Assembly (NCBI GenBank): GCA_016647705.1
Contig: CM028330.1
Span: 52,192,897 to 52,256,896, forward strand
DNA from: Eucommia ulmoides
Lineage: Eukaryota; Streptophyta; Magnoliopsida; Garryales; Eucommiaceae
Reading direction: 5' to 3'
DNA length: 64,000 bases
In this document: positions 22,459 through 34,178 of the stretch, one piece after another
Position numbering within the stretch: position 1 is the stretch's first letter
How the letters are laid out: each line of letters begins with the position of its first letter
The notes under the pieces: model-generated
Database searches by the model: none
What the model was told of the DNA's origin: nothing
What the model saw: the letters and a program-made list of their open reading frames with translations, nothing else
Program-made: the position numbers and the translations under genes

Positions 22459-24592
22459 TGTTGATCCTAAGATTTTGATGGACAATTAAAGCTTGATGTT
22501 TTTGGTGGAACTAGGTTTGATTAAGTATTTCAATTTATTAGTTCCAAACGATGAAGATTTGATGATGAAGGATTAAGAGGTTGAAGAATTTGAAGAACCT
22601 AGGGAACACAACTCAGGTTAAATTTCGACTCTTAATATCCCAATTAGAATCACACACGACACAAAAATATTTTTAAATGATTTTTATAAATATGTTTGTT
22701 TTTAATAGGATCCTAATTAGCTAAATTATTTGCTCCTATGTGTAATTGAAAAAAAATATTTATAATTGATTAAAATTGAATTTGAGTATTTAGTGGAGCT
22801 AACCAAGAAAAAAAATTGGTTAAAGGGGCAAAAACGTCAATGAGAATGAATTAAAAACGAATTTAGAAGAGGTTCCAACATCTATAAGTCGACAACTAAG
22901 TCGACCGGAGCATAGAAGGAAAAGTCTCTGTATCTCTAGTTCAACAGATAGGTTGACCTATGTTTGAATATGAACTCTCTGTATCTATAAGTCGACAGAA
23001 CGGTCGACCTGTGAAGAGAAATGTAACTCTCTGAATCTTTAAGTCTACAGATAGGTCGACCGATGGGCACAAAATCTTTGGCTTGGCTACATCCTGAATC
23101 AAACGGTTAACAATTGATCTTAGTCGGTCGACTTATGGGTCTATTTCAGGATATTATGGAATTCTAGATTTTATTCTAAAAGTAGCCGTTACTAGCCGTT
23201 TTTTGGTTAGGATTCATGAGAAATTTTAGGGATTTAATATTATTTGAGATATGCAACACATATTATGACATCCCTATAGATTTGGTTAATTAAGTTTGAA
23301 TATTTCTCAATTTGGTACATATAATTGTTTCTATTCTATTTAATTGTGATTGAGAAATATTTGGGAGGCTTAATTGAGAAGTTTAAAAAACTATATTTAA
23401 GTGATTTGAACCAAAATGAAGTCTTAATGATATAAGGGGTCTATAAGAACAATTAAGTGTCATAACAAATGAGAACTAGCTGTCAGAGAACTTATTTTAA
23501 TCTCATTTATATAGACCTGTGTTTTTCATATAAAAAAAAAGATTGAGAGAGAACAAGAGTATTTTACTGAGCTTTTCTAAGAGAAATTATATTGAGAATT
23601 GTGAGAGCTTTTCTAAGAGTTATTCTTGTGAGTTATTTGTTGTGAATCATTGCTGCTACCGAATCTGAAGTGACATTGCTATTATTTTTCTTTCGGTGGA
23701 TTTCGGGTGAGATCTTTCCAAATTACTTTCTATTTATTACTGCTTGATTATATTTGGAAGTTGATCTTTAGAAATTGTTTTCTGATTTTTCATTGAAAAA
23801 TATTTTTGAAACAATTTCTTGAATCAATCTAATTACGTGCTACCCATTTTTGTTTAAAATCAGATTTTGAATATTTCACTTTTCTATCACTAGTTTTGAG
23901 ATATTAATTGAGTTCTAACTTATCTGGGGTGGTAAAAGCTCCGAGTGAGAAAAATTACTTGTCAATTTTTTAATTGGTGAGTTGAGTGACGGATTAAATA
24001 CTGTTGAGAGTATTTAATCTAAGGGTAGCCGATTTCAGTCTCTTACTGTAAAGAGATTGAAATAATGATTCTTCTTTGATAGAATTGATTTGTGAGAATT
24101 TTTTAACGGTTTAATTCTTACTGGGTAAAAGGATATTTGGATGGTTTGTGAGGTTTTGATTCTTTAGCCTTTATTTTAAAATGAATTAGGTTATTCTTGA
24201 GCGTGTAAAAAGTAGAGGTTATTCCTAAGCATGTGAAAAGGAATTTGTAAAGATTGATTCTGAGTTTGTAAAAGAATTTTTGTGAGGGTTTGGTTCCTAC
24301 CTTTAAAGGGATCTTAAGTTTAGTAGGTGCGACTCTTCATGAGGTTCGGAGGACTAGATTAGCTAAGAGTTGCTTGGTGAACTAGTATAAATTTTTTTGT
24401 GTGCTGCTATCTTTACATTATTTATTTTTTGTTATTTGGTGTGCACCTAGTCGATTTTATATTTCCGTTGTGATATAAAGATACTAATTAATTTAGGATT
24501 AAAATTAATTATTTGGGTTATTAAAGTATTTTTTTTTATAATTTTTTAACTACCCAATTCATCCCCCTCTCGGGTATTTCACTGGTCCAATA
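22459..24592 (+). mobile_element. Solo LTR, probably copia superfamily
   Basis: Begins TGTTGATCC and ends CACTGGTCCAATA, with perfect 5-bp TSD TAAGG on both sides (22454-22458, 24593-24597). Length 2134 bp. The 3' end contains a pyrimidine-rich CATCCCCCTCTCGGG stretch seen near the 3' end of long copia LTRs. Between 22870 and 23130 are four or five imperfect repeats built around GTCGAC/GGTCGACC. A TATA-type motif and a likely transcript start lie near 23510-23560, where a GAGAGAGAACAAGAG leader begins. No internal region. The superfamily call is inference; orientation is taken from the 3'-end motif. Confidence 0.75.
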
Positions 24593-25854
24593 TAAGGGTT
24601 GTCGTATCCATAGGGATTGGATTATATTATTGTTAAGTACCACGATTGTCATAACCGGATTTTATCTAGACGACTCAAATGTAGTTTTTATAAATAATAT
24701 AATAAATTAATTAACTAATTAACCTAATATGCTAATATTGATGTTTAAGGGAGTAAATTGTCTAAGGATTAACTTCGTTCATTTAAACGCATTCAATTCA
24801 ATCTAGTTTATATTAACGGCATTCACATTATTCGACAATCTAGGTATCGAAATCTCATTCACTACCTCTTCTGAGTGTAAAGTGAATGAATATGTGATTT
24901 CGCGTCAACGCCAAAGTCCCCCTCGAGCGTCTATTCGACACTTGGTTACATGAATCTCACTCCAACCTCATGGATTGCATATTTTCTAACACCCTCCCGA
25001 GTCATTAGATTGTCACGTTGTGTTTAAACTCTAGTCCGAATTCGAGGTTACCTCTCCCGAGTATCAAACTTTGTATTCTCAAAATCAATCCTAATACCAT
25101 AACAAGCATATTAATAATGTAATAAAACGGAAAACACAATTGGATAAACATAAACAACTGATAACGAAACAAAGATTCAACCAAACAACATTTTTATAAA
25201 TGAATCGCTCCCTAGACAATCTATGTTTAGTTTTTCATGGCCATAATCACATATACAACAATAAAAAAGCTAAACATATACAAAACAATCAACCAAACTA
25301 TGAAATAAAGAGAGAAATGATGAGATTAGCCGTTGTCCGAAGAATTGACGCTAAAACCGCTCCGATAACGTTTTCTCTTCTTGGCTTTGAGATCTTCTCT
25401 TGGTTGATAGGCCTTGGAGCTCTCAAGACTCTCTCGAAAAACATTCCTCAAGTGTTTGGGGAGAAGAGGGAATATTTATAGGATCCAAAATATCCTAAAA
25501 TATCTAAATTGTCTGGCGTTTGACCGTTGCAGTGGTGGGATCACCGTTGTAGCAGTGGAGAAGTTGGTGGCTTTCTGCCAGATGACCACTGCAGCGGTGG
25601 AAATGCAACAACTCTTTGTACTTTAACTGCTGTAGCGGTAGACTGCAGGTTCTGAACTTTTATTTTTTTGCTGGTTTTCCCATCGTTCTTCCACCGACTT
25701 GATCGTTTATGGACCGTTTTCATCCATTTTTGCCCCAAACACCTAATTTATAACAAAATAAATAAAAACATATTAACATATATTAAAATGCTATAAAAAT
25801 ACTCGAAAACTACCAAAATCGACTTGGGAATAAATAGATAAATTACACCTATCA
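24593..25854 (-). repeat. 3' LTR of element C, main piece
   Basis: Collinear with 28626-29782 and 41513-41655. Holds the shared block (about 24835-25080) and an array of CCGCTGCAGCGG-type palindromes (about 25515-25640). Ends ACACCTATCA next to the polypurine tract. Confidence 0.85.
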
Positions 25855-25879
25855 AATACCCCCAAACTTAGAATTTTGC
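25855..25879 (-). other. Polypurine tract of element C
   Basis: On the minus strand TTCTAAGTTTGGGGGTATT lies immediately before the LTR start TGATAGG. It gives the element direction. Confidence 0.8.
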
Positions 25880-28529
25880 TAGTTCTCGAGCAAAACACTT
25901 AGACTAAAATAAAAAAACACAACTAAATTAATTAACACAAAAACTAAACACGAATAAAAACACAAACTACCTAAACATAACGATATGCGAGTTTTGAATT
26001 CAACTATCGACCAAAATATTTTTCCCTCAACAACCCCCAATCATATCGAGTTCAGGAGTAAAATGCACTATGTGATATTCTAGAATTTCAACATTCAATA
26101 ATGGTAAACGCTTTTCTTGATCCTTTCAACGTGTGTGTGCGAAACTCAATAATATAATTATCCAACAACTGAATTGGATTATCCACCAACGAAACTCACG
26201 ACTTTAAATCGATAAGGATTAGGATTTCCATATGTCTGATTGGGTTCTACTCTACACTAATATAGGCTAAGCAGTTCATAAAGATCAAAAGGACTTGGTT
26301 CAGTTTGGAACATGGCCAAGGGTATATCGGAAATATAAAATAGGTTAACGTTGTTAACTTAACGATACCCAAGGCACAACGCTTGACATACAATCACAGT
26401 CAAACCCCCATGGATAAATTTGAAACAACTCTGAACATCTATTTAAGAACGCCGTACTCACTTGTCAAAGGAAACATAACTTTAACTATATTTATATATG
26501 GGTTTTTTTTTTCAACAACAACCACACCCCCAAACTTATTCAATTCATACAATTTCACGGGTGCGAAAATACGATAGAAAAATGACAAGTGAGTACTCGA
26601 ATACCGAACCAATCAATAGTTCGCCTAAAACCCAACCGCTCGCTTCAAGTAGCATAAATAAATGCTAACTTGATTTCACTCAAATTTGTGTCTTAGGTTT
26701 AACGATAGTGGTTTGGAAAGAATTTAATTGGTCAGGGTATTAGTTACGTGTTCAGAATTGAAATGGCTTTCCGGCTTCAACATGGTAACTAGAGATAAAC
26801 ATATAATAAGATAAGTTTCAAAGACTCAAGCGATCAAAATAAATGCCTAAGTCATATCTCATGAACTACTTCGCCTAGGATTTTGCCTCGAATTTTTCCT
26901 AAATTAGGTTCTAGAATCTCTATTGTCATGAACTTGGCTAAAGGATAATCAGCATCAAATCAATTGGATAGTTTATACATGGAGTTTACGTGCTCGTGCA
27001 AGTAGGATCCACAATAACTTTTACTAAAACGAGTTGTCAAGCACACAGAACACACATGAATGAGCATTACGCTCGACCTCGATAAACAACTAGGGGATAG
27101 ACTCATCATCGGGTAATGACCCAAATGAATTACAAAACTCAGCACACAAAAACAACTAATAACATAAACACATACTAACCTAATCTAAACAAACATGCAT
27201 ACATTAAAAACAATACAACATAACTAACAACAATAAAACATACTAACATATTACACATCACCCCCAAACTTAAAACGGGCAGTGTTCACAGTGATCCATC
27301 AGCGATCCCAATAAAGCATGATAACGAAGACGGGGTTTAAGAACATGTACTTGGGAGGCAAGACAAGCTCACCTTCGAATCAAGTTGGCAGTGACGTATC
27401 TAATTTATTTTTGGACTTGGGTTGCCTCTCAAGAAGTGTTTGATTTAAGGTCTTCGGCTTGACAAGGAGAAAGGGCTCGTCGAATAGCGGCTTCTACCCA
27501 TAGTATTTGTCATACAACACTACATATGGGTCTTAGTTTTGAATGCCCTCAAGACTGGTGAGATTCGGCATTATTCGGCTAGAGCTGTCAACTTGATTCG
27601 TTGCCGGCTCATGTGCTTGGTGGGCGTGGATGAACAGTGCTAAAGGTGGTAAAGGACAAGTGAGTCATATCGGATCCTCGTAGATATGATCGTCTTGGAT
27701 TGGTTGTGGCAACACTTGGTGGATCTCAAATGGCGCATAATCACAAGTGTTATCTTGTGATTTTTCATCGTTTTCGAATTGACCCAAGTTTCTCCTGCTT
27801 GTTTTCGGTTCCTCATGGTAGCTTTCAATGCCAGTGGCTTTTGTGTCTCTCAGTGCCACCATTTCTGACTCGGCCTCAATGTAGCAAATTAGCTGACCGA
27901 TTTGCGTATGAAGAGATGTTACAGTCGCATCAATTTCAGTGCAGGTTGTCTCAATATTGTCAAGACGATCCTTATGCTTGTTGAGCCGATCATTCGTCTC
28001 CCTCCAGAAAGCTTGAGTCTCCTCCATAAATTTAGCTAACATTTCTTCCAGGGTGGGGAAAGACTCTTCCTGTTGGTTCGGGGTGTCAATCTATGGCGTT
28101 AAAACGGTGGAATAATCCCCCAAACTTTGGTAGCTTGTTGAATAATTCCAACTCTGAAAATCAAGATCCGCCATGTCTTCCAACAACTAATAGGTTTCAT
28201 CCATTGTTAGTTGGTCGAAAGAGATGGTACGGTTTTCTCTTTCCACTCATGTTTTGGTTGCGGCTAATAACCCGTCGAGGAAGTTTAGTAGTTGACATTC
28301 TCTCGGGAAACAATGATTGGGGAAATGGAATAGCAACTCCTTGTATCGATCCCAAGCACAATAAAGTGGCTCAGAATCTCATTGAAAGAAATGCAAAAGC
28401 ACTTGTTGATCTATCATCTTCAAGTACCTTGCAAGAGAAACAAAACTACAGAGAAAAAATTATAAACACAATAAATACCTAAATTAAAATCAAGTTATTT
28501 ACTCACAATATCAACAACAATCTAAAAAC
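25880..28529 (-). mobile_element. Internal region of element C with gag remnant
   Basis: About 2.65 kb, mostly without domains. On the minus strand, 28042-27665 encodes an open stretch with EEMLAKFMEETQAFWRETND and ATVTSLHTQIGQL, matching the coiled, Gln-rich segment at the end of Athila gag ('..Q..S...LE.QIGQLA'). The upstream part (28480-28045) is broken by stops. No protease, RT or integrase is visible, so it is a nonautonomous, LARD-like derivative. AAGTTTGGGGGTGATGTG near 27262 (minus) is a second polypurine-like tract. Confidence 0.6.
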
Positions 28530-28556
28530 TAATCCCTGGAAACAGCGCCAAAAACT
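28530..28556 (-). other. Primer binding site of element C
   Basis: On the minus strand TTTTTGGCGCTGTTTCCAGG follows the LTR end within a few bases. It resembles the Athila site TGGCGCCGTTGCCGGGGA, complementary to the tRNA-Asp 3' end, with several substitutions. Confidence 0.75.
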
Positions 28557-29782
28557 TGGTAGCGAGACGCTACTTTCACCGCAAGTGTATTGGTCAAGTT
28601 TTATAGAATAGAGTAGAGTAAGGGTTGTCGTATCCACAGGGACTGGATTAGATCATCGTTAAATACCGCGATTGTCATAACTAGATTTTATCTAGGTGAC
28701 TTAAATGTAGTTTTTATAAATAATATAATAAATTAATTAACTAATTAAACTAATTAACCTAATATACTAATATTGACGTTTAAGGGAGTAAATTGTCTAG
28801 GGATTAACTTCATTCATTTAAATGCGTTCAATTCAATCTAGTTTACATTAACGGCATTCACATTATCCAACAATTTAGGTATTGAAATCTCATTCACTAC
28901 CTCTTCCGAGTGTAAAATGAATGAATATGTGACTTCGCGTCAACGCCGAAATCCCCCTCGAGCGTCTATATGACACTTGGTCACATGATTCTCGCCCCAA
29001 CCACATGGATTGCATACTTTCTAACGCCCTTCTGGGTCATTAGATCGTCACGTTGTGTTTAAACTCTAGTCCGAATCCGGGGTTACCTCTCCCGAGTGTC
29101 AAACCCCGTATTCTCAAAATCAACCTTAATACCATAATAAGCATATTAAGATTGTAATAAAATGATAAACACAATCAGATAAACATAAACAACTGATAAC
29201 AAAACAAAGATTCAACCAAACAATATTTTTATAAACAAATCGCTCCCTAGACAATATATGTTTAGTTTTTTATAGCTATAACCACATATACAACAATAAA
29301 CAAGCTAAATATATGCAAAGCAATCAACCAAACTAAGAAATAAAGAGAGAAATGAGGAGATTAGCCGTTGTCCGAAGAACCGACGCTAAAACCTCTCCGA
29401 GAACGTTTTTTTTTCTTGGCTTTGTGATCTTCTCTTGGTTGATAGGCCTTGGAGCTCTCAAGACAATCCCAAAAAATGTTCCTCAAGTGTTTGGGGAGAA
29501 AAGAGGATATTTATAGGATCCAAAATATCCTAAAATATCTAAACTGTCTGGCGCCTGACCGCTGTAGCGGTGGGATCTACGCTGCAACGATGGAGAAGTC
29601 AGTGGCTTTCTTCCGGATGACCGCTGCAGCGGTGGAGCTCTCTGTATTTTGACCGCTGCAGTGGTGGAAATACAACAACTCTCTGTACTTTAACCGCTGT
29701 AGCGGTGGGCTGCAGGTTCTGAACTTTTATCTTTTTGCTCGTTTTCTTACCGTTCTTCCACCGACTTGATTGTCTATGGACC
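28557..29782 (-). repeat. 5' LTR of element C, main piece
   Basis: TGGTAGCGAGACG is the LTR terminus. Includes the shared block (about 28870-29110) and the CCGCTGCAGCGG palindrome array (29557-29710). Interrupted at 29782 by element D; the last 143 bp lie at 41513-41655. Confidence 0.85.
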
Positions 29783-31878
29783 TGACGCGCCCCATTTTTT
29801 TGAAAGGAGAATAATAATAAATAATAAATAATCTTAAGGAAAGGGGGTTTTTAAAGCACCGATTTTCTTAAAAATATACTTAGGCCGTTTTAAAAAATAA
29901 GGAGTCGCCACCTAGCATTGAGTTTAAATGGTGTGCTAGGTCACTGAATTTTTAGAAAATAATTTAAAAGACCTAAGTAAAAATTGACTCCAAAAAATAC
30001 GATCAAACTAAAGATTCATTTAAAGGCTCGGGGGTCGGTTACACTCGGGGAAGGTGTTGGGTACCCCAAGACGTCTGTCCAAAAACGGTACCTTATATTC
30101 AATTAAATCCAATTAATTTGGTCCGAGTGTTTTATTTTATTTTGAAAGCATTCCCTTCTTATAATTTTTTTTGGTATTTTCACAAATAAGGTGAGACAAG
30201 TTTTTGAATTTTTTGGAATGTTCCCCTGGTATATCCTCTTATCGAATATTAAAAATTCGATAAGGATGGTCCCCGGGGGGGTTTTATGTATGTTTTCGAA
30301 AGACTTCTTTAATTTAAATAGGCAAACTAAAATAGATGAATAAGATTTGAAAATATGAATGCAAAACTAACATCTAAATGAATTTATTTTTTATACAAAA
30401 GTGACTGAAAAATTAAAGAATTTAATTTAAATATGTTAATGCGAAACGATATGAATAACGGGAATCGAATATGGAAACACTACATGAATTAACGTGATTA
30501 TGCGTGGAAATGATTTAATTATTTAATATAAAACCTAAGTGGTATGCATGTCGTGACTAAATGTAAAAAAAAAATAGCGTGGATTATGAAAATAAAAAAA
30601 TTATAAGTGGTGAAAGTGTCCTAAATATGTCGTTTAAATGATACAGAATATAAATATGCTAAATGAATGAGAAAAAATATCTATTTTTAGTTTTCCCAAT
30701 TAATTTAAATAAATTTCAATTTGAAATTCTCTCAAATTCTATGGATATGAGAATTGAGGGAGGATTCGCGGAAACAATTTTGTTGGAATTAATCTTTCCG
30801 AAACTTAAACGAAATCCTAAGAAAAATTTACCGAGAGAAGATATTTCTTAAAATTATTTGTTTCTAAATTTCATTCGAATCGAGGAATGGAAACGAGGTC
30901 ACGAAAAACTCTCTCATGATTTATCGAATCGTCGGATTCATCTGAAAGTTCATAAGAGTTAATTCCTACAAATTAAAAAATTTATTATCTTTTTTGGACT
31001 TTTTTTTTTTTTTTTTTTTTTTGAGTTTTGATAACAAGAATAAATCAATTAAATAAAAAAAATAGAAAAATAAATAATGAAAACATATTTCACCTAACGA
31101 TCGGGGTTAGGTTTAAGTACGAGAAACTCACCCTAACGTTTTTATCAGATCATCGGACGACTTTATTTTTTTGAGTTTTTCTTTATGAATTTGTAAACAA
31201 AATAAATAAAATAAAATAAAAATACAGAAAGTAAAAAATACAGCGATATGGTGTCCTCGTCTAAATGCTCAAAGGTTCAGATTGAGAATGGAGAACCTCA
31301 TCCCGGCGTTTTTCATCAAATCATCGGACAACAATAAATAAATAAAACTTGGAAAAATTTAAATTGCGAAGAGAACAGAATAAACTAAAAGAAGAATTAA
31401 AAATTAGAAAACATACTTGTTCTAGGCCAAGAATCTCGATACCCGGGTTTTTCTCTCTCGCAGACGGCTTCCCGAAAGGGCTTTGAGAATCACTTTTCTA
31501 AAGGGGGTGACTCCTCTCAATTTTTGAATGTATCCGAAGGGTTTCTCTCTAATTTTTTTTGTGTCTAAACTATGAGGAGGAGGGTCTTATTTATAGGAAG
31601 GATGTGGAGTGAAAAATCCTAGAAACCCTAGAAAACTCTAGTCCCAATTCGATGAGGAAAAGAAAAAAAAAAAAACCTAAAAGGAAAGGGAAAAAAAACA
31701 TAATCCCATTTTGACAAAAAAATCTTTTCTTTTCCATTTTTTTTTTAATTTTTTTCTTTCATCTTTCTTTTCTTTTATTTTTTTCTCTATTTTTTTAATT
31801 TTTTTAAAAATAAAAATAAAATAAATTTTAAAATAAAGCATAAAATTTTTGCGAGACGGTCAAAATGTCGTGTTTACA
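29783..31878 (-). repeat. 3' LTR of element D
   Basis: Direct-repeat partner of 39404-41512. Contains long A/T homopolymers (for example T22 near 31001) and an open stretch 30663-30851 that also exists in the other LTR at 40300-40488. That conservation simply reflects LTR duplication. On the minus strand the purine tract AAAGAGGGACAGC precedes the LTR. Confidence 0.87.
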
Positions 31879-34178
31879 GCTGTCCCTCTTTGTCATGCGA
31901 GTTCCACTTGCTTGATAAAGATAGGAGATCACGCCATTCTGAATGTCCCATTTTCTGATTTTTTTCAAAGCATATTTTTTTTTTAAGCTTTATAACAAAA
32001 GATAAAATTAGACAAAAGCGATAATTTTCAGAACGTGATGAAAAAATATGGGAATGGAATATAGATGAATTGCGACCGAACCCAACAAGGGTTGCCTACG
32101 TATCTCGACAATGCTAAGAATCAAGTTACACGTAGTTCAGCATATGCCCCAAGCGGGGCGATGAAAGAATGCAAAAATAAAGTGGCTCTCATGGAGAGAT
32201 AATGCAGAATATAGAAAAGAGCCATCACGGAGAGGCAAAAATGCAAAAAATAAAAAGCTAGCAAGAAGGGGCATAATACAAAAAAATGACAAGCCACCAC
32301 GAAGGGGCATAATGCAAAAATTAAAGATCATCATGGAGAGGCACAAATACAAAATGAAGAGCCATCACAGAGAGACCGAATGCAAAAATAGAAAAGCCAT
32401 CACGGAGAGACAAAATGCAAAATGAAAAAGCCATCACGAAGAGGTAAAAATGCAAAAATAAAAAGTCACCACGGAAGGGCAAAATACAAATGGAAAAAGC
32501 CACCACGGAGGGACGTAATGCAGAATGAAAAGCCACCGCGAAGGGGCATATTGCAAAAATGAAAGGCCATCACAGAGAGGCAAAATGCAAATAAAAAAGC
32601 CACCACGGAGGGGCAGGTGTGAACTAAGGGTAGGATATAAAATGTGCCCCAGCCAGTGGCTGGGGCTATCCAGTTCAAAAACTCCCTAAATACAAAAATA
32701 GATAAATTTCATATAATGTGCCCCAGCATTGGGCTGGGGCAAAATTGATACTTTGATGACCGAACCTTTACAGGTTGCCTACGTACCTTAACATTACGCC
32801 GAGTATCAAGTTTGGCGTAGTTTACTGAATGCCCCTTTTAAGGCAAAACACATACATGGATGCTTATTTAGAGCTTCTGAATTTTCAGCAATAAGAGTCT
32901 CTAATTTGAGTCGGAAGATAAGAAGTCATAGTGATTGGAAAATCCATGCTTCCAGTCTTTTTGAAATCCCTGTAATGAACAAGAAAATACTTCCAAAACA
33001 AAATCTTAGTCTGAAAAATTATTACCTTTGATGACTCACAATTCCGTTCTCCCCTTTCGGCCGTAATCGCTTTGGCTGATGGTGCTTGGATCAGAGCGAT
33101 ATCGGGAGATTCTTCCGTTTGAATTTAGAAGTTTCTCTTTCCAACTCAGGGCCTGACATGCATCAGGGTGATTCAATGAGACTTTTTTTTTCTTCTTCAT
33201 CATTTTTTTTACTTCCGAGATTTCGCTTTTCAACTTAGGGGAGGGCTCAACATGCCTCATCAAGGTTTCCTTGGCTTGCTCGATTTGATTCTTGTCTTTT
33301 CAAATTTCTAGGTACTTCGATTCTTGGGGTTCTAATACTCCTGCATGCTCTATGTTTTCTCAAGTCCTATAAAACTGATTTAGTCCAAAAAAAATGAGCA
33401 AATGTCAAAAATTACTAAACGAGTACCTTTAATGCCTGATATGATTTTTTGTGAAATCTTGTGTTGGATTGCAGAGGAATATGATTCCAATACATTTCCA
33501 GACCACGACCAATGTTTCTTTTCACAAATTCTAATTCCATTCAAATCTATCAAATTCTGATTCCGAAAAATGTCGTTTGCCTGCCAATTTGGACTGAGGC
33601 GAAAAACTTGAACAAACCAACCTATCATCTTTATTTCCTCTTCAAATCTCTTTCACATTTGCAGCAGCGCTTCTTGCTCGGTTACCCCACTTTTCATTTT
33701 TTCTTTTATTTTATTTTATTTTTTTGTTTTCTTTTTTCCTTTTTTTTTATTCTTTCAAATAGATGATCGAACTTACAATGGTTCAGGGGCAGCCAAGCTT
33801 ATCAATGAACTTGATTTTGTTTGTGAATTGAGGCCTTCATGCAACATTTGAGAGCTTCTTCATTGGGATCACTAACCTGGAATGATTGTGTTCTATTTTT
33901 GCCATTGGGTCTGACAGTAGGCGAACCAGGATGTTTACACCCGGTTTTGTTAAATCAGTAAAGGATCACCAGAGACGGCTTGATCAGATTGCAACAACAT
34001 ATCAAAGTATCGTTAGGACAATGAAAGTCAATCTTGATTTTTGAATCATCCGGTACTCTTGAATTACTATCGGATTTAGTTAGGGGCCTTTTGGATCTCA
34101 CCATCATTTGGCTAAACATAATCTTCCTTTGTTTCTAGTCCCATTGGATCATGATCTAGCTCTGTATTGAAATCATAT
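31879..34178 (-). mobile_element. 3' internal region of element D
   Basis: Contains GGTTGCCTACGTATCTC (about 32088-32106) and its near copy GGTTGCCTACGTACCTTA (about 32773-32790), and two copies of GTGCCCCAGC..GGCTGGGGC (32642-32668, 32720-32745), all in the region upstream of the 3' LTR. No protein domain is recognisable between 32830 and 34178; short Lys-rich frames there look random. Confidence 0.6.
32150..32620. repeat. Minisatellite of about 36 bp unit in element D
   Basis: About 12 degenerate units of the form GCCACCACGGAGGGGCA followed by AAATGCAAAAATGAAAAA. Variation is mostly CAC/CAT, GGAGGG/AGAGAG and A-run length. No extended reading frame is conserved. It lies in the 3' untranslated region of an Ogre-like element, where satellite-seeding arrays are known. 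Confidence 0.85.

Noticed and set aside
30663..30851. 62-codon open frame conserved at 40300-40488
   Set aside because: Both copies are in the two LTRs of element D, so the conservation comes from LTR duplication, not from coding selection.
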